A stretch of 23,360 nucleotides of DNA, from positions 1-23,360 of the forward strand of contig WPIO01000574.1 in assembly GCA_009760855.2 (NCBI GenBank), written 5' to 3'. Position numbers and translations under genes: made by a program. Positions 8,779 to 17,652 of the stretch are shown here, one piece after another (the stretch's first letter is position 1; each line of letters opens with the position of its first letter). The notes beneath the pieces are model-generated. The model did no database searches and was not told the DNA's origin. It worked only from the letters and a program-made list of their open reading frames with translations. Origin of the DNA: Cristatella mucedo. Taxonomy: Eukaryota; Bryozoa; Phylactolaemata; Cristatellidae.

Positions 8779-9188
8779 GATACAATCTGAACCATTGCAG
8801 ACCAGTGCCAGTGATGCCCATGCGAGATGAGAGGCGCTCTAGAAGGACTTGGGGATCGATAGTATGCTGACCCTGTGCATGTCACCCCTAACCATATTAT
8901 TCATTTTTTTTTTCAAGCATGATTTTACTTACCATTCAATTGCATTTCCCTTTGCAGCAAATGTAAAGCGCCTAGAAAGAGATTAAGTTCTCTGAGGGCG
9001 CTTTATCAAGTGCAATATTATTATTATTATAATTATTATTGTTACCCATGTCTGGACTCCTAAGTAGGTCGTTGTGCACCAGAAGCAATGTGAACTCTTT
9101 GGAGTGATCAGCTCTACAGGCAGACTGGAACTTACATTTTATAAAGCGCCCTCAGAGAACTCAACCTCTTTCTAGGCACTTTACATTT
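8779..9188 (-). mobile_element. Chimeric LINE-derived element, right copy, proximal piece
   Basis: The reverse complement of 3330-3745 at about 97% identity by eye. It has the same mosaic: a LINE 3' end without tail, an RT fragment, an antisense LINE 3' end with ATT run (about 8870-9055), then resumed RT sequence to ggttcaga. The breakpoints are the same as in the left copy, so the chimera formed once and was duplicated. It differs mainly in a shorter A/C-rich run near 8910 and a few transitions. LINE copy 2 interrupts it at a GATA. Confidence 0.88.
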
Positions 9189-9677
9189 ACTACAGAGTAA
9201 ACACGATCGAACGGTTAGTGGTAGTATGCTCAATAAACAACAAGAATAACATGGTTAAGGGTGGCATGCACAGGGTCTGCATGCAAGTATGGTTAGAGGC
9301 AGCATGCACAGTGTCAGCAGGCATAAGCACGTTAAGGACGAATCACAGGGAACTACCAAATGCTGTGATAAATAAGCAAAAAAAAATTCTTTCTAAATGT
9401 GGATAAGTCAGGAGGTGTGACGGAAGTCGGGAGTGAGTTTCAGACTTTGGAAGCATTCGAAGTAAAGGCTCCATCCCCAAAGGATTTGAGTTGTATATGT
9501 GGTATAGGTAAACAATTAGATTCTGAAAACCAGGTGGTACGATGATTAGCCTGGTGAGGGAGTAGATCTGATAGGTTGGGTGGAGCCAAAGAATGAAGGG
9601 ACCTAAAAGTAAGGAACAAGACCTTGAAGTTGATGCAATTCTTGACTGAGAGCCAGTGCAGATCGGCGAGAAGTGGT
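9137..9677 (-). mobile_element. LINE 3' fragment leading into the right chimera
   Basis: The antisense C-terminal RT region and 3' UTR. A frame at 9440-9745 encodes DLHWLSVKNCINFKVLF, SLHSLAPPNLSDLLPHQ and a CLPIPH region, then stops at a TGA (9440-9442) at the position where copy 2 has Trp. The 3' UTR continues through tgctgacactgtgcatgctg to the hairpin (about 9143-9180) but lacks the ATT tail. It is instead joined to RT sequence, and this junction is shared with the left chimera. Homology begins near 9677, so it is 5'-truncated. It is more diverged than copies 1 and 2. Confidence 0.85.
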
Positions 9678-10166
9678 ATACAACTGTTGTCGGTTCTAGC
9701 TTCTCCGAAAGCCGCTGGAAAAAGTGATGCAAGATAATGACGCAAGAAGAATCGTGTGCAAGCACTTTAGCAGTAATGCCAGCCAAGCCAACCTCGAGTT
9801 GGAACCTTCCAGTTTGAGTGTGAATCGCTGTTTGGTTGGTCTTGTCGCAGGCAGTTGCAGAAAGTAAAATAGCCATCAATTGCGCACCATCCCCAATTGC
9901 CTCTGCACGGAGGTTGCCCGAGTCTGTCTTGCTGAAAGAATACATTAATGAAGGTATGAAGGACTTGCTAAAAAGAATGTAGGCACTCGGTTAGCTCTTG
10001 TTTAATCTGCACGGAAAAGAGAAATGTGGATGTGTTTGGCAATCCGCTGTGTGGAACCTGTCATGGAGCCCGGTGCTAAGCATCGACCAGAAAAAGTCAT
10101 TGCACGGAATGCAGCTACAGCTGCCTTTTCGTTCTGTGTCCCGAATGCCGCTTTTAAAATGGCAGT
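9678..10166. other. Unassigned spacer
   Basis: No LINE homology or recognised gene. On the - strand an open frame runs from 9945 into the neighbouring LINE fragment; its first ~80 residues lie in this spacer and resemble no family I can name. Because the frame then crosses LINE sequence out of the RT frame, a real gene is unlikely. Confidence 0.45.
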
Positions 10167-10176
10167 CTCGCTCTCT

Positions 10177-10224
<48 letters not shown>
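10167..10224. repeat. (CT)n microsatellite
   Basis: About 58 bases of pure CT, with one ttc interruption near 10180. It abuts the 3' side of the following LINE relic and may have grown where the relic's 3' end was lost. Confidence 0.95.
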
Positions 10225-10225
<1 letters not shown>

Positions 10226-10226
<1 letters not shown>

Positions 10227-10880
10227 ATATGGTTAGTGATAACGTGCTAAGTGTCAGCAGGCGTAAACACAAAGAGGACCAATCACAAATGACTCAGCAA
10301 ATGCTGGGAGAAACAGGTACGTTTTTAGCTTCGCTTAAATTGTCTTCAACTCGGGAAGTCATGACATAAGTTGGAAGTAAGTAAAGAGATGTTGGAGCCG
10401 AGGAATTACAGGCCTCAACAAATTTTCAGATTGTTTCGAGATACTGCTGAACGACCGGCATCAAACGAATTGGTGGTACGAAGCTTAGGCTGATCGGGGA
10501 AGTTCGAACTAGGTAGGCTGGGAAGGAAAGTGGAAGGAAAGGAAAATGAAACAATGTAAAGGAAAGTGGAAGGAAAGGAAAATGAAACAATGGAAAGGAA
10601 AGTGGAAGGAAGGGGACCGAAAAGCGAGTTGTAAACGACCATGAAGTCAATTCGCTGCTTGATTGGGAGACCGTAGTGGGTCGGTGAGAGATGATAGTTA
10701 TGTGGCGATAGCGACATTCTTGACTGGCAAGCTTAGCTGCAGAGTTTTCAACCAGCTGTGAGTGCCTTAATTTTGCAATAGCCGGAAGACCTGCAAGTAG
10801 TGAGTTGCAGAAATTGAGACGGAGTGTCACAACTCTACCGACCGACTTGGATGTGGTATTCCATTTAAGTAGGACTTAAT
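10226..10880 (-). mobile_element. Old LINE relic, C-terminal RT and part of 3' UTR
   Basis: The antisense strand encodes RLNFCNSLLAGLPA, LRHSQLVENSAAKLAS and HITIISHRPT, matching LDFCNSLLTGLPA, LQLVQNSAARLVC and HITPLLADLHW of copy 2. The end near 10226-10320 aligns with the LINE 3' UTR (tgctgacac and tttgtgatt landmarks with changes). It carries many substitutions, frame breaks, a lost 3' end (replaced by the CT run) and an internal minisatellite. This is the most diverged substantial copy here. Confidence 0.85.
10521..10614. repeat. 36-bp minisatellite, about 2.6 copies
   Basis: The units begin ggaaagtggaaggaaaggaa at 10525, 10561 and 10597, an exact 36-base period. The only difference seen between the first two is a t/g near the end. 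It lies inside the old LINE relic, between RT-homologous segments. Confidence 0.93.
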
Positions 10881-11179
10881 TTTTCTTCTAGCTCATGCAT
10901 GTGCGTGTAGGCACAAGCTACGTCACGCCGTGAAACACTTAGTAATACAGCGTGAGAGTGAAGGCTCCAGGAAAGGCTGCAGTGCTCACTATGCGGACCA
11001 TATGCACAACCTTCCTACTTACTAGAAATGTATTATATGAGTACCAGAATATAACTGAAGCAATACGGATAGCACTGAAAAAAATGATGTTTTATGAGAA
11101 ACACGGATCTGTCAACGGGCACGGAGGCAGTAGAACAGGTAATGTGGTAGCATGTGAATCCGTGCAAAGCCTTCCACCT
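10881..11179. other. Unassigned spacer
   Basis: No gene or repeat recognised. A 102-residue + frame (10952-11260) ends inside the next LINE fragment in a non-RT frame and shows no motif. Confidence 0.45.
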
Positions 11180-11636
11180 TCATTCTTTGGCTCCAGTCTA
11201 CCTATAAGATCTACTCCCCCACCAGGCCAAGCATCGTACCACCTGCTTTTCAGAAACTAACTATTTACCTACACCTCGTACATACCTCAAATCCTTTGGA
11301 GACCGTGCATTTAGTTCGTATGCTCCCAAAGCCTGAAACTCACTCCCAGCTTGTGTCACAACATCCCCTGACTTGACCACATTTAAAAAGAACTTAAAAA
11401 CATCTAATTAGGACAGCATTTAATGGGTCCCTGTGATTCGTCCTTTATGTGCTTATGTGCGCTGACACTGTGCATGCTGCCACTAGCCATGTGATATTAC
11501 TCATGTTGTTTATCAAGCATGATACCACTCCCCACTCGATCGTAATTCCTTTACAGCAAATGTAAAGCGCCTAGAAAGTGATTTGAGTTCTTCGATAGTG
11601 CTTCATCAAGCGTATTATTATTGTTATTATTATTAT
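11180..11636 (+). mobile_element. LINE 3' fragment with tail
   Basis: It starts at attctttggctcc (C-terminal RT, the SLHSLAPAY region) and proceeds through the 3' UTR to an attattattgttattattat tail. The TGA at 11334-11336 sits where copy 2 has TGG. The hairpin is partly decayed (gcgcctagaaagtga...tagtgcttc). It is 5'-truncated, with no clear target duplication. Confidence 0.9.
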
Positions 11637-12377
11637 TACCTACGGCTTCCAAATGGCAGCATCTCAGGTTGAGCTTCTCTAGCTGGTAAAATGATCTGAT
11701 TGTCCACGTCGACGGCACATGCACAGTAGCTTGGTGTATTCGATGTGCATGTGGTTTTCACATAAGTCGTTGAGAACTAGCTATGCAAATGTAATGCAAT
11801 GTATCTCCGTCTGTAACTCCACAAAGTCATAAAGACTATGTGGGTGTTACGAAGGAGAGTTTTGTATAGCGCACTCACAGCCTAAGCGGCGATCGGTACG
11901 AAAGAAGGCAGATCAACACCCGAATTTCTTCGAGTCAGTAAAAGGGAGTTTTATATGACCGCTTTTTGCAGAATTCAAGGAATATAAACACTGGGCAGTC
12001 TTTTAATTGGATTAGGACTGCTATAATCTCTTGTTCGCAGACCAAAAAACCTCAACAAGTTGGATGCAGCAACGGCTGCGTGTGATTGAATATGCTACAT
12101 TGTGGTGCTTTTAGTCGCTCTTCGTGGTTTGCTATAAGTCAATTCCTTCAAGTTGCATAAATCAGCGTTTGTGCGACTAAATTTGCTGCATTAAAGTGGT
12201 CTTAGGGTGCGGTTAGTTTTCAGGCCATTTGCATACCCCGTGTGTCGTACACACGCTAGGAAGTGACGATGGCTGAGATTACTTTTGGGTCATCCAAGCT
12301 TAAAACAGTGCCGGTTTAAGTACGCTGACGACTTGCATGTAATAGGTAGCCACGACTACAAGTCGCAGTAACTTATT
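11637..12377. other. Unassigned spacer
   Basis: AT-moderate sequence without recognisable coding potential, RNA gene or repeat. Confidence 0.5.
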
Positions 12378-12629
12378 GTGGGTCCTTGTGATTCGTCCTC
12401 GATGTGCTTATGCGTGCTGACACTGTTCATGCTGCCACTAACCACATTTGCATGCTGACCCAGTGCATGTAACCCCTAACCATGTTATTCATTTTGTTTG
12501 TTTTTCAAGCATGATTTTACTTACTATTCTATTGCGTATCACTTTGCAGCAAATGTAAAGCGCCTAGAAAGAGATTAAGTTCTCTGAGGGCGCTTTATCA
12601 AGTGCAATATTATTATTATTATTATTATT
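12378..12629 (+). mobile_element. Young LINE 3' end, severely 5'-truncated
   Basis: Only the last ~250 bases of the LINE: gtgggtccttgtgattcgtc through the 3' UTR, hairpin (12557-12596) and a (att)n tail to 12629. Against the 3' end of copy 2 on the other strand I count about two differences (a g/a near 12400 and c/a near 12550). It is therefore very close kin to copy 2 and probably a recent insertion. Severe 5' truncation is typical of target-primed reverse transcription. No convincing target duplication was found. Confidence 0.92.
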
Positions 12630-13133
12630 CAGGCCTTCTGGGCCGGCCAGAGCCGTCAGCAAAATGCTTGACCTTCTCTTGACCGCATCGGTCCATAAGC
12701 TGACGGCTGGCTTGGCTGGGTTGTTTGTGGCCAGTGATGCAGGTAATTTATGGCATCTGCCAACCGCAGTAGGACTGGGTGACAGTCAAAGCTTAGGGTG
12801 TCCGTGCAGCCATTCGCACGTGCATTGCCGCGAGCCGGCAAGTGGTGCCTCCTGCCGCGGCCGCCCCAGCCGACATCGGCACCGCCGGCTAGCGCCCGTC
12901 CAAACCTCGCCGCCGCCGCCGCCGTCGCCGCTGCCACGGTCGTTTCTGCATCTGGCGTTGCATGTCGACGAATGCCCGGGGGAGGTGTCCTGGGGTCCAC
13001 CAGGGGGGAAATGTCCGGGAGGGGAAACGTCCAGGGGGGTACATGTCCTACAATCATTGAGCTGTAGCCCCATTGGCATATGTGCCGCAGCGCCTGAATA
13101 GAGATGAAAGTTCTCTCGCGTCGCTGCATGAGT
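12630..13133. other. GC-rich unassigned region with overlapping open frames
   Basis: Open frames of about 90-157 residues exist on both strands over the same bases (for example 12664-13101 + and 12656-13129 -). Their translations are low-complexity, including Ala and Pro/Gly runs from a gccgccgcc block at 12908-12936. Mutual overlap and lack of motifs argue against a gene, though a CpG-rich exon cannot be ruled out. Confidence 0.45.
12975..13050 (-). repeat. Degenerate GGAC...CCCC repeats, period 16-18
   Basis: On the - strand, units starting GGAC followed by C-rich ends (ggacgtttcccctccc, ggacatttcccccctggt) recur. On + their gtcc cores lie at 12987, 12995, 13013, 13029 and 13045, spaced 8, 18, 16 and 16. 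The + strand has several runs of four to six G, so a G-quadruplex is plausible. Confidence 0.7.
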
Positions 13134-13279
13134 CATATATAATTTATATATATAATATAATTATATGTATATAATTATTTATAATATAATTATATATATA
13201 TATATATATTATATATATATATATATAATATTGATTTAATAATGTAAATATATATATATATATATAATATATATAATTT
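13134..13279. repeat. AT-rich (TA)n block
   Basis: Nearly pure A/T: tata runs broken by taatataattatatgtata-like segments. It is self-complementary along most of its length. Confidence 0.93.
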
Positions 13280-15136
13280 CATGTCCGAGTTGGACAGCAG
13301 CCGTACAAGCAGTCCTCGCTTGTTTTTACTGCCTGACAGCAGCAGCGTTAGAGCACGTTTGAACGAGGAGAGCAGGTGACAGCTGAAGCTAGGCATCGAC
13401 TTCGCTATTTTATATATTCTAATTTCTCTATATTAGAGTGAGCCCGCGTCGATTGAGGGGAGCAGCAGCAGCTCTCAAGGCCTTCGAATATTTCCACCTT
13501 CTACGGCCCCTTCATTCCTATCCCCGTACGGTGTCTTTCCAGTGTTTGCTCTCATGCCGACGCACGACGCACTTGTTTGCTTTTGCTTGCTTGTCTAAGT
13601 GCGATAGCGAGCGCGTCCTTGAACCTTGAGGTAACGGGTACTACTGCGTTGCGTTGTAAAGCGCTCGCATTGGGATGTAGTTCGCCGCCCAGGCGCTACC
13701 AACGACCTGTTAATATCAAGTTTGACCGGAAATCTCTTTAGGCACAGTAGGGCCAGCCAGCGGCATGTGCGGCATGCAGCACCGACGGGTGACCGGGACC
13801 AGCTCTATCTAGTTCATAAGGGGGAAGGGCGTTGGTTGTGGGGCCAGTAATACTGGTAGCCTGAACCAGCAACAAGCGACCCCTTTGATGACGACATAGT
13901 TGTCGCTATGAAGATAGCAGCTGTAATCCCGTGGCAGCTCTCCTGCACCACGCTGGTGCAACTCAGGTTTAAAAGGTTTCTGACTTGTCCGTTTCGGGTC
14001 ATTGTCACTCTAGACAGCCTTTATCGGCTTTATTTGTGTTTGCTTTGGTCACGCGGCCCCATCGTGGCTTGATACTTTCAGCAAACGCGACTCCCGCGTG
14101 ATCGGAGCTCGAGAGTAGGCGTAGCGCTCGCCTCTGGATCTTCTTAGCCCACGGAGTAAGGTGCTCACGTGGTGCACGACCCAGCTCGCCGGTTCGGGTC
14201 CTGCAGCAGACAATCTCTCGTGCTGCCCTCTACAAGCGATGTTGATAGTCGTTAAGGCGGCTCTGCCGCTGTAAACGTAAGTGAGGCTGCTCTGTCAGCC
14301 GTTTTTTCTTTTAATACGAACTCGGCTGCAGACAAAGCTACGAGGGCAGATGAGGCGCATGGAGAATCTCATCCTTTGAGACCGACCGCCATTTGCCTCA
14401 AGCGTTGAAGCCGACGTTTAAGCGGCTCGCTAAAATGCAGGCACTGGCTGCAGCTGCAAACGAAGCGGCTGCCCGTGTCGCAGGTGATCGATACGATTCC
14501 TAGAAGCTATGCAGGGAGGGAGGCTGGAGTCCAAGGTTAAGCCGACTCCATTCATCACTGCCGGCCGTGGTGGATGCTCAAGTGGTGAGCATTTTTGAGG
14601 AGAGCGATTTTGTCTTAGCGAGGAGAAAAAATGGCCGTCCTACTCTTTCCCCGTTCGCTTGGCACCGGTGAGAATTTCTCTTGCGGGCGAAGAAGAAGAT
14701 GCCAAATTTGAACGGTGCAACGAGTGCGTTGGCCGGTGGTATCAATTGGTCGCTGCCGCGAAAGCAGAGCTAATTTGCAAGTGCAAACGAAACTAAAGGC
14801 CCATCCTCCCAGACTGCCTGGCTCCCGTTATTGAATGAATAGCCAGTCAACGGCCGGGAGCCCGACACCAAAGCCACAAAATATCGCCAAAACCCCAGCT
14901 CCCCGAGGCACCGTTTTCAGTTTGCATTAGCCAGTAATAGCCNAGAAACACCACGTTGCGAAGATGTAGTTTTTCATTTCAGTTAAATTCGCTTGATGTA
15001 GCATTTCCCGGGTGCTAATATTGCCACCTGACCAATCAGGTGTGTTGACATCCGACGGCTTAGATGGCTTCGAGTCGGGCTTCCGAGTGCTTCGAGATTA
15101 GTAGACGGCATATTTTGGCCGACCGAGGTCAAGGTG
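13280..15136. other. Unassigned region, one ambiguous base
   Basis: No gene recognised. Short open frames (63 residues at 13438, 64 at 13814 on -) lack motifs. There is an N at 14943, so at least one consensus position is unresolved. Two tRNA-like snippets, a GGTTCGGGTCC string (14191-14201) and a TGCTCA-AGTGG-TGAGCA hairpin (14575-14591), are described under findings. Confidence 0.5.
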
Positions 15137-15141
15137 AATAC

Positions 15142-15200
<59 letters not shown>
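15137..15200. repeat. (CATA)n followed by (TA)n
   Basis: Several CATA units (15137-15155) grade into about 22 TA units ending at 15200. Only eleven bases, ccatggtttgg, separate this from the purine tract. Confidence 0.95.
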
Positions 15201-15202
<2 letters not shown>

Positions 15203-15211
15203 ATGGTTTGG

Positions 15212-15212
15212 C

Positions 15213-15250
<38 letters not shown>

Positions 15251-15305
15251 GAGAGACAGAGACAGAGACAGAGACAGAGAGAGAGAGGAGAGAGAGAGAG
15301 AAAGG

Positions 15306-15389
<84 letters not shown>

Positions 15390-17356
15390 GAAGAGAGCGA
15401 GAGAAGAAGAGGAGAAAGCAAGACAGGAGAAGACCGAGGAGACGGACAGAGAGAGGAGGAAGAGAGAGAGAAAGAGACAGAGGAGCAGAAAGAGAGAGGA
15501 AAGAGACAGAGGAACAGAGATGAAGAAGAGAGACAGGGAGAGAAGGAAGAGAGAGAGAGACTACAGAAGAGACAAGAGAGACGGGAAGAGAGAGGTCAGA
15601 AGAAGATGGAATAGAAAGAAGAAGACGGGAGAGAGCAGGAAGAAGAAGAGCAGAAAAAGAGGAGACAGAGAGAGAAAAGGAAAGAGAAAGACGAGAGACA
15701 GAGAAGAAGAGAGGACAAAGAAACTATCAGCGAGAGAAAGAAGAGAGCGAGACAGGAGAGAGAGACAGAGAGACAGAGGAGGGAAAGAGAGAACACAGAG
15801 AGAGAAGAAGACAGAAAGAGACAGAGACAAACAGGAAAAGGAGAGAAGAGAGAGAGAAGAGAGAGAAGAGAAAGAAAGAGACAGAAAGAGAGAGAGACAG
15901 AAGAGAACCAGACAAGATGAAGGAGAAGAGAGGAGAACAGGAAGAGAGAGAAGTAAGAGGCAAAGACAAGAAGAAGAAGATAGAAGAGACAGGGAGAAGA
16001 AGGAAGAGAAGACAGAAGAAGAGAGGAGAGTAGACAGGTAGAGAAGTCTTCTTTAGAAGAACAGAGAAGAAAGAAGAGAGAGAAAGAGGAGCAGGAGAAG
16101 AGAGAGAGACAGAAAGAGACAGAGACAAGAGAAGATGACAAGAGAGAGACAGAGAGAACGAGAGAGACAGAACAGAGCAGAGAGACAAGAAGAGGAGAAA
16201 AGAGAAGCAGAGATGACAGAGCCCAGAGTAAGAGACAGAGAGAGACAGAGGAGAGTATAAGACGAGAGACAAAGAAAGAGAAGATTAGAGGAAGAAGAGA
16301 AGAGGAGAGAAGAGAAAAGAGAATTGAGAGAAAGAGAGCAGAAGAACACCCGACAGACAAGGAAGACAGAGAGAAGATAGGAGAAGAGGGAAGAGAGAAA
16401 GAGAGATGCAGTGAGACAAAAGAGAAAGAGAGAAAAAAGAAGAAATGGAAGAAGAGAAGCAAAGGAGAGAAAAAGAAGAGGAGAGATATGCACGAGAGGA
16501 GACAGAGAGAGACCGAGAAAAGACAAGGCGAGTAGGGGAGACAGAGAGTGAGAAGGGAGAGCCGAGGAAGAGCAAGAGAGATCAGAAGACGGCAAAAGGG
16601 AGAGAGGAGAGAAAGGAGAGAGGGAAGAGGGAGAGAAGAGAAGGAGAGACAGAGAAGAAGAGAAGAGACAGAGAGAAGAGAGAGCAGCGGAGAAGAGAGA
16701 CAGAGGAAAGAGAAATGAGAGAACAGGGGGGAAGGAAGACAGAGAAAACAGAGTGAGAGAGAGGGAGATAAGAGAGAGAGAGGAAGAAGAAGAGAGCATT
16801 TCAGTGAGGAGCAAGAGAGAGAGAGAGAGAGAAGAGATAGAGAGAGAGAGAAGAAAGAGAGAGGAGAAGTCCCAGAAGAGAAGACAGGAGAGACAGAGAG
16901 AAAGTGAGAGAGGCAAGAGAGAAGAGAGAGGAAGGAGGAGAAAGAGAAAAGGAGACAGAAGAGAAGAGGGAGAGAGAGGAAGAGAGGAAGAGAAGAGAAG
17001 AGAAGAGCGCAGAGGAGAAAGAGGAGAGACAGAGAGACAGAGTAAGAGAGGAGAGGAGAGAGAGAGACAGAGAGAGAAGAGAGAAGAGACAGAGAAAGAG
17101 AATAGAAGAGAGAGAGAGAACAAGAAGAGACAGAGAAGACAGAAGAAGAGAGAAGAGACAAAGGAGAGAAGAGAAGAGGAGGGGAGAGAGAGAGAAGAGA
17201 GAAAGAGAGAAGAAGAGAGAGGAGAGGGAGCAAGGGGAGATAGAAAAGAAGAGAAGAGAGAGAAAGAGAGAAGCAGGGATACAGAGAAGAAGGAGAGGAG
17301 GAGAAGAGAGACAAGAGAAAAGAGAAGAGAGAAAGAAAGGAGAGAGGAGGGAGAAG

Positions 17357-17392
<36 letters not shown>

Positions 17393-17591
17393 ACAGAGAG
17401 ACTGACAGAGACAGAGCCGGGAGAGAGACATAGAAGAGAGAGAGAGAGGAGAGAGAGAGAAGACAGAGCAGAAGAGAAGAGAGAGAGAGGGAAGAGGGGA
17501 ACAGAGGAGACAGAGAAGGAAGAGAGACAGAGAAGAGAGCGAAAGAGAGACGGAGAGAGAGGAGAGAGCGAGAGAGAGGAGAGAGGGAGAC

Positions 17592-17652
<61 letters not shown>

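Noticed and set aside
9343-9945. A 200-residue - strand frame
   Set aside because: Its second half is a wrong-frame reading of the LINE fragment. The first ~80 residues match nothing I recognise.
4378-10224. Short GA (4378) and CT (10167) runs as CRISPR-like or regulatory arrays
   Set aside because: They are plain dinucleotide microsatellites without spacers or conserved repeats.
12656-13129. Overlapping + and - frames of up to 157 residues in GC-rich DNA
   Set aside because: The frames overlap one another on both strands, are low-complexity and lack motifs. A real exon would need transcript evidence.
14575-14596. Hairpin followed by five T resembling an intrinsic terminator
   Set aside because: The sequence context is eukaryotic. 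A 6-bp stem with T5 is short, and no upstream Pol III gene could be defined.
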